Made by a program: the position numbers and the translations under genes. A stretch of DNA of 27,453 bases from JANSWP01 sp041941305 (lineage in GTDB: Bacteria > Bacteroidota > Bacteroidia > Chitinophagales > Saprospiraceae). The stretch spans positions 1 through 27,453 of the forward strand of contig JBGTQJ010000091.1 in NCBI GenBank assembly GCA_041941305.1. The letters run 5' to 3'. Shown in pieces: positions 16,699 through 25,739 of the stretch; positions within the stretch are counted from its first letter, which is position 1; the number at the start of each line of letters is the position of its first letter. The notes beneath the pieces are model-generated. The model was given only the letters and a program-made list of their open reading frames with translations. It made no database searches and was not told the DNA's origin.

Positions 16699-18645
16699 TT
16701 ACCACTCATCCGTCCTAAAAGGCGAAGCAGGCAATCCCTCTTCGTTATACAAATTCGCGTCAGCTGGATTATTGCCCCAGGCATAGCGTACCGCAACTGG
16801 TTTTCCCAGATCATCATTCCAAACAACTACCCGATTACCTTGAATTTCAGCCTTTGCCCATTGAAATTCCTGGTTCTCACCTGCAATAGCGAAGCCCTTT
16901 AAATAACCATATTTATCTTTTGCCATTAAGCCCGAACCAATATGATTGAATTCCAGGACAATTTTTCCATTTTCTATATGGTGGTTTTTATAGGTAGGTC
17001 CCGAGTATACTATATCCTCATTATAAGCTAGTTTCCGAGCCCCCAAGGAAAGACGCAAACCCACATCCTGTTTATTTTTTGGATGGATATCATCTGCTTC
17101 TCCAATATCGATGATAACTGCTTGTGCAGTATTGGGTACTTTAAGCGTTTCTGATTGTGACTCTCGCAGCACTGCCCACATACTCTCTGAAGGCAATTCA
17201 TCAGCCTGCATAAAATTGGCAAGCTGTACAAACAAAAAAGGGAAATTGCCACAATTCCAACGACTTCGCCAATCTGTTATCATTTTTGGGAATAGATCGC
17301 GGTATTCATGAGCATCCACTTCTTTAGCATTGGACTCACCCTGATACCACAGCGCTCCTTTGATTGGAAAATCCAGCATCGGATGAATCATTTTATTGTA
17401 CAAAATGACAGGAATCTGGTTTCTTGCAAAAAAGCTGTAAGATTTTACAGCCCCTAGCTTAAATCTCCAATCCTTTGCCAAAGATATTTTCCGATCGCCC
17501 ACTTTTACAAAAAGCTGCTCTGGCTTACCCCAAATACCACCGCCTCCACCAGTATCTTCTACTCTTACAGTGATATTATTAATCCCAGCCCGAACCTGAG
17601 TGTTGGCTATTGTGTAAATTCTGGGCGCTGAATATTTCATAGTCATTTCGCCCACCAATTGCCCGTTGACCCAGGTTTGATCCGAATCGTCAATCGGTCC
17701 CAAATGCAATTCCAGTTCTTTGCCCAAATCATCTGCAGAAAGTTCAAAAGAAGTGCGAAACCAGGCTATTCCGTCCACATTGGCATAACCCGCATCTTCC
17801 CAAAGCACAGGCAAGGTCATGAATGTCCACTTGGAATCATCCATATTTGGATTTGCCCAAAGTACTTTTCCATCTGCCATTCCTTTATCTTCTCCTGTTG
17901 GTACATACCCTAATTTAGACTTTAATGCTTCAATTTGCTTCTCAAAACGAGCCTTGGCCCTTTGTTCCAATTCTTCTAAAAAATCATCCACATTTTCAAG
18001 TCCAAGAGCTTCCTGACTCATCCAGGGCTCAATTCGACTACCTCCCCAGGAAGAATTGAGCAATCCAATGGGCACATCCACATGCTTTCGCAACTCACGA
18101 GCAAAATAATAACCTACTGCTGTAAAATCAGCCACATTCTCAGAATTGCAAACCTTCCAGGTACCACCTGCCAACTCTTCTGCTGGTTTATCTGCCCAGG
18201 TTAAGGGCACTTTAAAGTGTCGAATTTTCGCATCATCCGCATTGGCTATTTCTTCCTCAGGATTCCCAGATTGACGGACACTCCACTCCATATTTGATTG
18301 ACCAGAACAGACCCATACGTCTCCAAAAAGCACATCTTTTATGTGAAAATTATTTTCCGAACCATTAACATGAATTTCATAAGGACCGCCTGCTGGCATG
18401 GGATCAAGTCTGACCATCCATTTTCCCGAAGCATCTGACCTAGTCTGGAATGTTTTCCCATTAAAGATCACTTCAATATTATCCCCACTGGCAGCCCAAC
18501 CCCAAATCGGCACCTCCATATCCCGCTGAAGCACCACCCCGTCTGAAAAGAGTTTGGATAATTTGATTTGAGCATTGGAGATAAACGGAATTGAAAAAAG
18601 TAAACAGGCTAATAAGGCAAGCTGAAATGATGGTTTTCGTTTCAT
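16699..18645 (-). CDS. Sialate O-acetylesterase-type SGNH hydrolase
   Basis: 648 aa with an N-terminal signal peptide (MKRKPSFQLALLACLLFSIP, then FISNAQ). An N-terminal beta domain (LSKLFSDGVVLQRDMEVPIWGWA) is typical of the family. The SGNH catalytic part has CSGQSNMEW with nucleophile Ser117, GALWYQGESN (429-438), and the Asp-His pair in GEADDIHP (D518, H521). A jelly-roll insertion at about 265-385 (VDGIAWFRTSFELS, LHLGPIDDSDQTWVNG) resembles the sugar-binding domain of GH2 enzymes, a known arrangement in this group. These enzymes remove O-acetyl groups from sialic acids or from plant and microbial polysaccharides; which one cannot be told here. No T9SS tail, so probably periplasmic. It starts 38 bp after the TPR kinase gene ends, and may be read through from it. 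Confidence 0.92.
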   Translation of the reverse strand: MKRKPSFQLALLACLLFSIPFISNAQIKLSKLFSDGVVLQRDMEVPIWGWAASGDNIEVIFNGKTFQTRSDASGKWMVRLDPMPAGGPYEIHVNGSENNFHIKDVLFGDVWVCSGQSNMEWSVRQSGNPEEEIANADDAKIRHFKVPLTWADKPAEELAGGTWKVCNSENVADFTAVGYYFARELRKHVDVPIGLLNSSWGGSRIEPWMSQEALGLENVDDFLEELEQRAKARFEKQIEALKSKLGYVPTGEDKGMADGKVLWANPNMDDSKWTFMTLPVLWEDAGYANVDGIAWFRTSFELSADDLGKELELHLGPIDDSDQTWVNGQLVGEMTMKYSAPRIYTIANTQVRAGINNITVRVEDTGGGGGIWGKPEQLFVKVGDRKISLAKDWRFKLGAVKSYSFFARNQIPVILYNKMIHPMLDFPIKGALWYQGESNAKEVDAHEYRDLFPKMITDWRSRWNCGNFPFLFVQLANFMQADELPSESMWAVLRESQSETLKVPNTAQAVIIDIGEADDIHPKNKQDVGLRLSLGARKLAYNEDIVYSGPTYKNHHIENGKIVLEFNHIGSGLMAKDKYGYLKGFAIAGENQEFQWAKAEIQGNRVVVWNDDLGKPVAVRYAWGNNPADANLYNEEGLPASPFRTDEW

Positions 18646-18683
18646 CAGTTATTTTCTTGGCGAATATAACTGAAATCCACTTA

Positions 18684-20867
18684 TCATCTCAAAACCGAAA
18701 AATAAAACGCTGCCCCTTCCCCTTCTTGAGATTCCACCCAGATTTTGCCACCCATCCGTTGTACAATTTTTTGACAAATTGCCAAACCTATTCCTGTGCC
18801 CTCGTATTGGGAACGACCATGCAAACGTTGGAAAATTTCAAAAACCCGCTTTCTGGATTGTTCAGGGATGCCAATTCCATTGTCTTTGACGCAAAAAATG
18901 TATTGAGCATCGGTTACTTGAGCAGATATTTGAATGATGGGTAAGACATCTGGCTTACTGAACTTCAAAGCGTTCCCTATTAGATTTTGGAACAATTGGG
19001 TGAGTTGAGAAGAATATGCTTTTATTTTTGGAAGCTCAGCGTAAATTATAGATGCATTGGTTTCTTCAATTCGGACTTTGAGATTCATTTTCGCAATTTC
19101 AATGATATCGGTCACTGCTATCAGCTCTAATTCTTCATCAGACTTTCCTACAGTCGCATATCTCAAAAGCGCATCCAGTAAATTATTCATCCGGCTGGCT
19201 CCATCGGTGATGAAATTGAAATACTCCTGACTTTCCTGGTCCAGTTTATCTTTGAGTTTTCTGTCCAAGACCTGGGCATAACTGCTAATCATGCGCAAGG
19301 GTTCTTTCAAATCATGCGAAGCGACATAGGCAAATTGACTCAATTCTTCATTGGCTCGAAGCAATTCTTCATTTTTTTGTGCAATTTGATCACTCTGCTC
19401 AATCAGCAGTGCCTGATATTCATTTTCCTTGGTCAGTTGTTCGATTTCCTTTTGTTTTTCTTTTATTGCGTGACGAATTTCCATATCCAGAAATTGTCGG
19501 TTGCGCTGAGTTTTGGCAAAGGCTTCCTGACTTTTGGATAATAGAATTTGATATTCCAGTGCATTTTTAAAATCTCCTTTGGCTTTGTAAATGGCAGCCA
19601 ACAATTTGAAAGCCCTGATTTCTCCCGCATCATCTTTAAGTAAACTGGCTGTTTCTATACTTTTTTTGCTGAGTATAATGGCTTCATCGAATTGTTCTTT
19701 CAAAAATGCCAATTTCCCAAGATTGAGTAAATTGATTTGTTTGCCATTGATATTGCCTAATTCGGAAATTAAGGCTTGAGCCTTGGTGGCATATGCCCTA
19801 GCTTCTTCGTACCGATTCATTCGTATTTCTGTTCGCGCCAATTGTGCCAAAGCTTGCGCAACCATTTCGTGATAACCACATTCACTAGACAATTCCAATG
19901 ACTTTAAAAAATAATCATTTGCAGATTCGAAGGCTTCAATTGAATAATTGATATTTCCCAGATTATTGAATATCACTGCTTTATCTCTCTCATCCAAAAT
20001 ATCATCATGCTCTTCCAGAACGGTACTATAACGATTGATTGCTTCTTTATAATTAAACAAGTGCGCATAAATAGTTCCAATATTTATTAGAATGTGAACG
20101 ATGTTTTGCCGATACCCTATTTCCTCACTTTTGTCCAAAGCATCCAGGAAATATTGCATTCCTATTTTGTAATTGGACTTGACACCACAAACGATCGCAA
20201 TATTTTTTAAGGCTGTCAATTCTTTTTCAACATCCCCGGTATTGCGACTCAATTCCAGGAGTGCCTGGCTCGGCTCCAATGATTGGGAATAATCCTTTCG
20301 TTTGATAAGCACTTGTGACAACTGACCATAAACCTCTGCAAGTAGTGCGGTATCTTCTGCTGCTTCGCTATTTTTCAAAAAAGTCAAACCGTCATTGACA
20401 AAATCAAAGGCTTTTTCAAAGTCATTCTTCAAAACACAAAGCTGGCTTAGTGCAGCTAGTGATAATACGATACCAGCGGTATTGCTGTCTTTTTGGCTGA
20501 CTTTAAAGGCCCTGTCCAGAAAAGTTTCGGCTTTTTTAAAATTTCCCTGATGTTGGAGTATTCGACCATATTCCAACAAAATATCAATCTCAAGTGGTTG
20601 TTCCCGTTCAGATTGATTTAGCCGGTTTGCTTCCTCCAGATTTTGCAGTGCTTTTAGAAAGAAGGAAGGTTCACATTGATATTGTCCGTTGGTATAATAA
20701 ATTCTGGCAAGTAAAATGTTGGCTTGAATCAAATCACGTCCAGCTGCCCCTTCTTCCAATCCAAAATCAAGGGCAATCTGGGCGGTATTCAATGCCTTTT
20801 TAAGATTCCTGTTGCGATAATGATAGGAGGAATCCTTCAGAAGTGTTTGTATTTGTGCAGTGCTCAT
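18684..20867 (-). CDS. Cytosolic TPR-repeat sensor histidine kinase
   Basis: 727 aa, without signal peptide or membrane helix, so a cytosolic sensor. Residues 1 to about 430 are tandem tetratricopeptide repeats (for example IIVFNNLGN-type helices at YKEAINRYSTVLEE, FESANDYFLKSLEL). A coiled-coil linker (about 445-505, rich in Glu, Gln and Lys) leads to the kinase core: H-box VASHDLKEPLRM with phospho-acceptor His518, N-box NLIGNALKFS, DNGIGIP, FEIFQRLH and GTGIGLAICQKIV, ending with MGGKIWVES and FYFSVLR. All ATP-binding motifs are intact. No receiver domain and no response regulator gene lies nearby, so its partner is elsewhere. The TPR region probably binds a protein rather than a small ligand. 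Possibly co-transcribed with the downstream esterase (38 bp). Confidence 0.93.
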   Translation of the reverse strand: MSTAQIQTLLKDSSYHYRNRNLKKALNTAQIALDFGLEEGAAGRDLIQANILLARIYYTNGQYQCEPSFFLKALQNLEEANRLNQSEREQPLEIDILLEYGRILQHQGNFKKAETFLDRAFKVSQKDSNTAGIVLSLAALSQLCVLKNDFEKAFDFVNDGLTFLKNSEAAEDTALLAEVYGQLSQVLIKRKDYSQSLEPSQALLELSRNTGDVEKELTALKNIAIVCGVKSNYKIGMQYFLDALDKSEEIGYRQNIVHILINIGTIYAHLFNYKEAINRYSTVLEEHDDILDERDKAVIFNNLGNINYSIEAFESANDYFLKSLELSSECGYHEMVAQALAQLARTEIRMNRYEEARAYATKAQALISELGNINGKQINLLNLGKLAFLKEQFDEAIILSKKSIETASLLKDDAGEIRAFKLLAAIYKAKGDFKNALEYQILLSKSQEAFAKTQRNRQFLDMEIRHAIKEKQKEIEQLTKENEYQALLIEQSDQIAQKNEELLRANEELSQFAYVASHDLKEPLRMISSYAQVLDRKLKDKLDQESQEYFNFITDGASRMNNLLDALLRYATVGKSDEELELIAVTDIIEIAKMNLKVRIEETNASIIYAELPKIKAYSSQLTQLFQNLIGNALKFSKPDVLPIIQISAQVTDAQYIFCVKDNGIGIPEQSRKRVFEIFQRLHGRSQYEGTGIGLAICQKIVQRMGGKIWVESQEGEGAAFYFSVLR

Positions 20868-21137
20868 GCTAACCGATAAAGTGTCTTAGCCTCATTTTAT
20901 TTGGTAAATATACTGGCTTTTGTTCATATAAAATACTTCAAATAATCTGCCATTGTTCGAATGTTTGTGTTAAGGTTTAAGAAAAGGGAGATTTTACGTA
21001 AGGGAAACTACGTAATATATTTTTGAAGTTATAATCTCAAAAAATTTTACTTTTGAGTCCTCTATTCGACCGCACCTCTGGATACCCTCTTGACCACAGC
21101 ACATTTAATAGTGGATTTATTTCAAAAACGAAACAAC
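20868..21137. other. Divergent intergenic region between the TPR kinase and the repeat/OmpA-like gene
   Basis: 270 bp, AT-rich. It contains two direct copies of the palindromic heptamer tacgtaa (20995-21001 and 21009-21015), 14 bp apart, just upstream of a Bacteroidota-type promoter listed separately. No signal for the kinase side was recognised. Confidence 0.5.
21022..21055 (+). promoter_or_regulatory. Candidate Bacteroidota sigma-A promoter
   Basis: TTTG (21022-21025) and TACTTTTG (21048-21055) fit the Bacteroidota -33 TTTG and -7 TAnnTTTG elements with a 22-bp spacer, slightly longer than usual. The start codon of the following gene lies 83 bp beyond the -7 box. The tacgtaa pair just upstream could be an activator site. 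Consensus match only. Confidence 0.45.
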
Positions 21138-23252
21138 ATGATTGTACATTTTCGCCTTTTTGCATGCCTTTTTCTTGGCTTCGCATTTTTTATATCATCC
21201 TCCAATGCCCAATTTGTAAATTTTGAAGAAACCTGGAAGGAATTTTTGGTCAATACCAAAACTTCAAATATCAGCAAGCTTACCAAGCCTTCCAAAGAAA
21301 ATAAAATTGATTATTTGAAATACAGCCTCATGTATGCGACGACCAACTTCTGCAATAGTCGGCTGGGAGAATCCAAAGGATTTATTCGGGATATTGAAAG
21401 TATCGGTCTTGGTGTATATAGTACCATTCCTGGTTATAAAAACAGGTTTGAGGATTTGCAAGCCAAAATTGAGGCTTATCACAATGTAGATAAATTGTGG
21501 GGACGATTCATGAGAAGCAAAGATGTCACCCTAGAGGAGTTGGAAGCCGAAGACATTGCAAAACTGGTTTGTGAAAAAGGGACTCTTGCCAAATATTTTT
21601 ACACGAAGGCACATGCGCATTATTGTCGTGGCGATGTAATAAATGCCATGGGAGATTTTGAAAACAGGGTTCTAAAATTGGCAGAAAGAACCTCCTTAAA
21701 AGTAAGTGATGTCCCAGGCCTGGAATCCGAAGTAGCCAAAATGAAAGCCTTTTTTATAGGTCTGAAAAAAGTAGGTCCTGCCTGGAAGAAATATTTGGAG
21801 ACCGACACTTCACCTGGCATTGATGTAGAATTGCCCGTTTTTGATTGCTATGCCATTCCCAATATGAAGGAATATGTATTGAGGGCTGCTGCTGATTTGT
21901 GTACACATGGCGCTCCCATGCTGAAAAAGATTCAGGCTTTGCAGGCGGTCAACACACATGAAATTGAACCCAGATTGGCTCAAAAAATCAAATGGCTGGA
22001 AGAGGAAGTCGGAAAATCCAATGCAGATCTTTCCACCCTTGAAAACACCTGGGATGATTTTGTACCCGATGAAGCCCTGTCTTCGCCCAAAAAATATGGA
22101 TACGAGTATTGTAGAAAAGATGCCCTGGTCAAAGCCTATACCATGGATGGATTGCTGAACACCTGTGAACAAGGACAAGCGATGTTGGATAAAATCAGAA
22201 TGGTAGAAAAAGAATATAATCCTCCGTTAAATGATATCGTAAGGGGCAAAATCAAAAAGCTGGAAACCAGATTGCAGCAATATGCCACTGAATCAGCTAA
22301 TCTGGATCAGCTTTGGAGCACCTTTGTTCAGAATAATGACACCCTAACTGCTCCTTACCAATTGGCAGATTTTTATTGTGACCAAATTCAACAAGTTAAA
22401 TCCTGGACCATTAAAGGACATTTAGACGCTTGCCCTTCCGGTCAGGAGTATTTGGATAAAATTGACCAATTTCAAAAAACCAACAGCCTGGAGTTCGATG
22501 AAGAATTAAACTGTAGAATTCATCGTTTGCGGATCAAAGTATGGGATTGCCGTTGGTGGGAATTGGTGCGCCAAGCCAGAAAAGAAACACATGAGGAACG
22601 CGAACAATTTGGACCGCCCTCCGCTGGAATCATGCAAGGCGATTTAAATAGCGAACAGCAACCCTGTGAAACGACAGTTGAATATACCCCACTTGGTTAT
22701 ATTGGTATTCGGTATGTTATCAAAACCTACCTGTGCCAGGACATCGATTTGGCAAAAATGGGAGACCCAGAGTACTACAAAAAAATTGCTACCTGGGTAG
22801 ATGCTGAAGTACTTCAAAAATACTGTGAAGAAGGACTCCGCTGCAAAGAAGAATTCTTCATTTACCTGGAAGGGCATACCGATGGCAATGCCTTCCGAGG
22901 CGCTCGATATAAAAATTCTCTGGATATTCCCGAAGGCACCCCATTTACCCATTTTGTAGATGGCGTTGAAATGGACACCGTCACCATGAGAGCAATCACC
23001 AACTCTTTAAAAAGCAACATGGAACTAGGCATTGCCCGCGCCTGGACCGTCAAAAACCAACTGGATTTTATGGAAGTACCTATTAAAATTGGTGCCTTTG
23101 AACATCCGGATGAGGAAAAAGGAGGTGAATACCGTCGCATTGAAATAGAACTCAATATCACCAACCTGCTACTCGATTTTTATGAAAAAAGGTTGAATGA
23201 GTTGTGGGTCAATTCGGGGATTGGGGATAGACCTGAGGAGTGTTCTGAATAA
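21138..23252 (+). CDS. Secreted protein of five Cys-containing repeats with C-terminal OmpA-like domain
   Basis: 704 aa from the ATG at 21138, which puts a clean signal peptide at the front (MIVHFRLFACLFLGFAFFIS, cleavage near SNAQ); a TTG at 21090 would add 16 residues before it. The mature part has about five degenerate repeats of 80-100 aa, best seen in the last three: a W-x-x-F/Y start (AWKKYLE, TWDDFVP, LWSTFVQ), a Cys strand (FDCYA, YEYCRKD, DFYCDQI), a VKxW/Y-T-x-x-G helix, a second Cys before Gly (LCTHG, TCEQG, ACPSG) and a LDKIxxF helix. The C-terminus has OmpA-like signatures: YLEGHTDG (577-583), LGIARAWTV (630-638) and EYRRIEIEL, with a long insertion between the first two. OmpA domains bind peptidoglycan. 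I do not recognise the repeat family; function unknown. Confidence 0.8.
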   Translation: MIVHFRLFACLFLGFAFFISSSNAQFVNFEETWKEFLVNTKTSNISKLTKPSKENKIDYLKYSLMYATTNFCNSRLGESKGFIRDIESIGLGVYSTIPGYKNRFEDLQAKIEAYHNVDKLWGRFMRSKDVTLEELEAEDIAKLVCEKGTLAKYFYTKAHAHYCRGDVINAMGDFENRVLKLAERTSLKVSDVPGLESEVAKMKAFFIGLKKVGPAWKKYLETDTSPGIDVELPVFDCYAIPNMKEYVLRAAADLCTHGAPMLKKIQALQAVNTHEIEPRLAQKIKWLEEEVGKSNADLSTLENTWDDFVPDEALSSPKKYGYEYCRKDALVKAYTMDGLLNTCEQGQAMLDKIRMVEKEYNPPLNDIVRGKIKKLETRLQQYATESANLDQLWSTFVQNNDTLTAPYQLADFYCDQIQQVKSWTIKGHLDACPSGQEYLDKIDQFQKTNSLEFDEELNCRIHRLRIKVWDCRWWELVRQARKETHEEREQFGPPSAGIMQGDLNSEQQPCETTVEYTPLGYIGIRYVIKTYLCQDIDLAKMGDPEYYKKIATWVDAEVLQKYCEEGLRCKEEFFIYLEGHTDGNAFRGARYKNSLDIPEGTPFTHFVDGVEMDTVTMRAITNSLKSNMELGIARAWTVKNQLDFMEVPIKIGAFEHPDEEKGGEYRRIEIELNITNLLLDFYEKRLNELWVNSGIGDRPEECSE

Positions 23253-23383
23253 GATAATTGGATAAGCGTTGACCGTTTTTCAATTTGAGCAATGCATTAG
23301 CCCTTCACCTATAGAGGTAATTGGTTCTATTATTTTCATAATGTGCTAAAGTATTCGCTAGTTTTTTTCTTCTAAACTCCTAA

Positions 23384-23612
23384 AAGTTCAAGTTCAAGAC
23401 CAAGTTCAAGACCAAGAATTGAACTTGAATACAGTGTAATCGAAATTAATTAAAATCGGAAAGGAGCAGTTGGATTTTGCAATCCAACGTATTTCAACTA
23501 ATAATTCCACGAATGGTTTTATTCAGCCCCTGGCATGTCGGGTTACAAAACCCGACCGCTCACATCCAGCTTTAAGAAATTTCGATTACACTGTATTGAA
23601 CTTGAACTTGAA
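23384..23612. repeat. Structured intergenic repeat with two internal hairpins
   Basis: A 20-nt arm aatacagtgtaatcgaaatt (23428-23447) pairs perfectly with 23578-23597. Outer arms caagttcaag (23401-23410) and cttgaacttg (23601-23610) also pair, inside short AAGTTC arrays. Between the arms lie two perfect 8-bp hairpins: gttggatt/aatccaac (23469-23476, 23481-23488) and gtcgggtt/aacccgac (23537-23544, 23549-23556). The fold is a closed stem carrying two side hairpins. It lies between convergent genes, so it might end transcription from both sides or be a mobile repeat. Confidence 0.88.
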
Positions 23613-23642
23613 AAAATTCACAGAACATATTTTTATACCCAA

Positions 23643-25736
23643 TCACCCCTGCTTCACCTGTGCTATTTCCATATACCATTTTTCTAGTTTTTCCAAAAAC
23701 AGCATATCGGCATAGAATTGCCAATCGAAAGAACGGGATTGATTCGCCAGGTGGACATGATGATCCTGGTCTAAAATGTAATTCTCTGGTTTTTCCAATA
23801 TTCGGGTTTTACTATAAACTTGCTCAAAAGTAGCCCTTAAATTTTTGAATGAACTCAGCAAATGCTGAATATCATCAAGGGCTTTTGCTTGTGCTTCTAC
23901 CTCATTTTCCTGATCGAAATTTTGAAGTGCTAAAAGCGTCTGAATTGGGAAAGCTGCCATTTGATTGACTTGCTCATACACCTCTAAATTGTAGGCATTT
24001 CTTTTAGTTTTACTTTTCAGAATATTCAACTTCACAGCCACACTATCTGAAAGGAGCGACAATTCCAATGCTTTTTCCAATCGTTCTTTATGTTTTTCTG
24101 ACCAAGCACCTCTCTCCTCAAGATTGGGCAGGTCTATTAAAAATGCCTGTGGTGAATCACTCGATTTTAAGCGGTTGCGATGATTTCCAGTGAGCCAGGC
24201 ATTTTTCCAAAAAGCTGCTATTGGTTCCAAGTTATCAATAAAGGCATATTTATTATCAGCCAATGAATTGGCAAAAACCCTATGCCGATAAGCTTTCTTA
24301 AATTCCTCTTTGCTTCGGTTCACACCCGTCCAAGTCGCCTCAGCAAATGTCCAAATCCCGCGTTTATACAATTCAAAATGAGGCGAATCATCATCCCATA
24401 AAGTCAGCAACAAACCATCTGCTTTGTTATTAATGGAAATTTCTGCAAAAGTTCGGATCGCCTCCATATTGCTTTCTTTTTGGGGCATAAGCACCCAACG
24501 AGTTTGTCCAGCAGTCGCGCCCATTACACTCAAGTCATTTTGACTAAACCACTCCATTGCTTTGCGATTGCCGATAGTTTCAGGAGATGAATAATTCCAA
24601 CGCATGTAAATGCAATTTTTGGGAAATTGGTCGAGCATAGAAGAAAGTTTATGACCATTTTTTTCCCAGATGGAATCGACTTTTTCTTTTGTCAAACCTT
24701 TATTAAACATTGGGTAATAAACACCTGCATGTTTCAATGGCATGTCATCCCAAAAGATAGGGATGCGACCATGTTCTTCCGCAAATTGACAAACCTTATT
24801 GAGCCAAATCATTTGCAATTCAAGTGGGGATTGGTCACTACCTCCGCCAGAAGTATGCACCTCATCGCCTCCAACATGCAAAAAACGACCATAAGGCGTC
24901 GCTTCCATTGCATCCCGATAAAGATCAAATTGCACTTCATAAGTCTCGGGAAGCAAAGGATTAAAAGCCCAATCACTATCGGGATTATCTCTAAGGTGTT
25001 GATACGCCTCATGTTTTAAAATAAAAGAAGCATGTCCCAATCCCTGAATCAATGGACTAATTTCAATATGGCGCTCTTTGGCATAATCACTAAATTTTTT
25101 CCATTCATCAATATTCAATGCATCTGCAGACCCTAGGAGTGGCTGTCGCTCGTATTTCAATTTATCCTCTATTTCGACAATGATTCCATTGATTTTAAAC
25201 TGTGCCAATTCATCAATTAAATCATAATAATAATCCGTTTTTTCTAAATGATGTTTAACGTCTAAATGAATGGCTCGATAAGCCAATTTTGGATAATCTT
25301 CAATATGACAAACTGGTAAGTTTCCCTGTTGCTCTCTAGCATCCTCCATTAATTGCTCAAGTGTCATAAATGCATACATCAAACCTGCTTCATCTTTTGT
25401 CTTAATTTGAATTTGTTGTTTTTCAATAGTTAGTATATACCCTTCAGAAGGCGATTCTAAATCTGCTTGAATATTGCAGATAATTTGAGCTTGTTTCTGC
25501 TCATTTGTGGGCTTGATATTTTTAAGAAAATTCCTAAATACAGGTAATCTTCCGAGATTATCTGATGATTGAAAATAGTTTTGAACATCAGCAGGTTTTA
25601 GGTTGCTAACCCCCTTTATAGAAAACTGCTGTGGTTGTGGCAATAGATTGAATTGAACTGCTTTCTTTATTGGCGAATGGCAAGTTGTAAAGAGCAGAAA
25701 TGAAAGGTAAAGAAAGAGAAGGTTGACTTTTTGCAT
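23643..25736 (-). CDS. GH20 beta-N-acetylhexosaminidase, probable lipoprotein
   Basis: 697 aa. The N-terminus MQKVNLLFLYLSFLLFTTC suggests a lipoprotein cleaved before Cys19 (a loose lipobox, common in Bacteroidota), giving a periplasmic or surface-anchored enzyme. An N-terminal GH20b-like domain (SPSEGYILTIEKQQIQIKTK, AGLMYAFMTLEQLM) precedes the TIM barrel, which begins near LAYRAIHLDVKHHL and carries the catalytic pair in FLHVGGDEVHTSGG (D291, E292). GH20 enzymes release terminal N-acetylglucosamine by substrate-assisted catalysis. The C-terminal 180 residues are helical and lack a T9SS tail. Its ATG is 3 bp after the stop of the GH18 gene, so the two are certainly co-transcribed and should act in sequence on chitin or chitooligosaccharides. 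Confidence 0.92.
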   Translation of the reverse strand: MQKVNLLFLYLSFLLFTTCHSPIKKAVQFNLLPQPQQFSIKGVSNLKPADVQNYFQSSDNLGRLPVFRNFLKNIKPTNEQKQAQIICNIQADLESPSEGYILTIEKQQIQIKTKDEAGLMYAFMTLEQLMEDAREQQGNLPVCHIEDYPKLAYRAIHLDVKHHLEKTDYYYDLIDELAQFKINGIIVEIEDKLKYERQPLLGSADALNIDEWKKFSDYAKERHIEISPLIQGLGHASFILKHEAYQHLRDNPDSDWAFNPLLPETYEVQFDLYRDAMEATPYGRFLHVGGDEVHTSGGGSDQSPLELQMIWLNKVCQFAEEHGRIPIFWDDMPLKHAGVYYPMFNKGLTKEKVDSIWEKNGHKLSSMLDQFPKNCIYMRWNYSSPETIGNRKAMEWFSQNDLSVMGATAGQTRWVLMPQKESNMEAIRTFAEISINNKADGLLLTLWDDDSPHFELYKRGIWTFAEATWTGVNRSKEEFKKAYRHRVFANSLADNKYAFIDNLEPIAAFWKNAWLTGNHRNRLKSSDSPQAFLIDLPNLEERGAWSEKHKERLEKALELSLLSDSVAVKLNILKSKTKRNAYNLEVYEQVNQMAAFPIQTLLALQNFDQENEVEAQAKALDDIQHLLSSFKNLRATFEQVYSKTRILEKPENYILDQDHHVHLANQSRSFDWQFYADMLFLEKLEKWYMEIAQVKQG

Positions 25737-25739
25737 GAC

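Noticed and set aside
21090..21137. TTG start for the repeat/OmpA-like protein
   Set aside because: It would precede the signal peptide with 16 residues; the ATG at 21138 gives a normal export signal.
23384..23612. Retron or group II intron RNA
   Set aside because: No reverse transcriptase or conserved retron/intron motif lies nearby; the element is between convergent ordinary genes.
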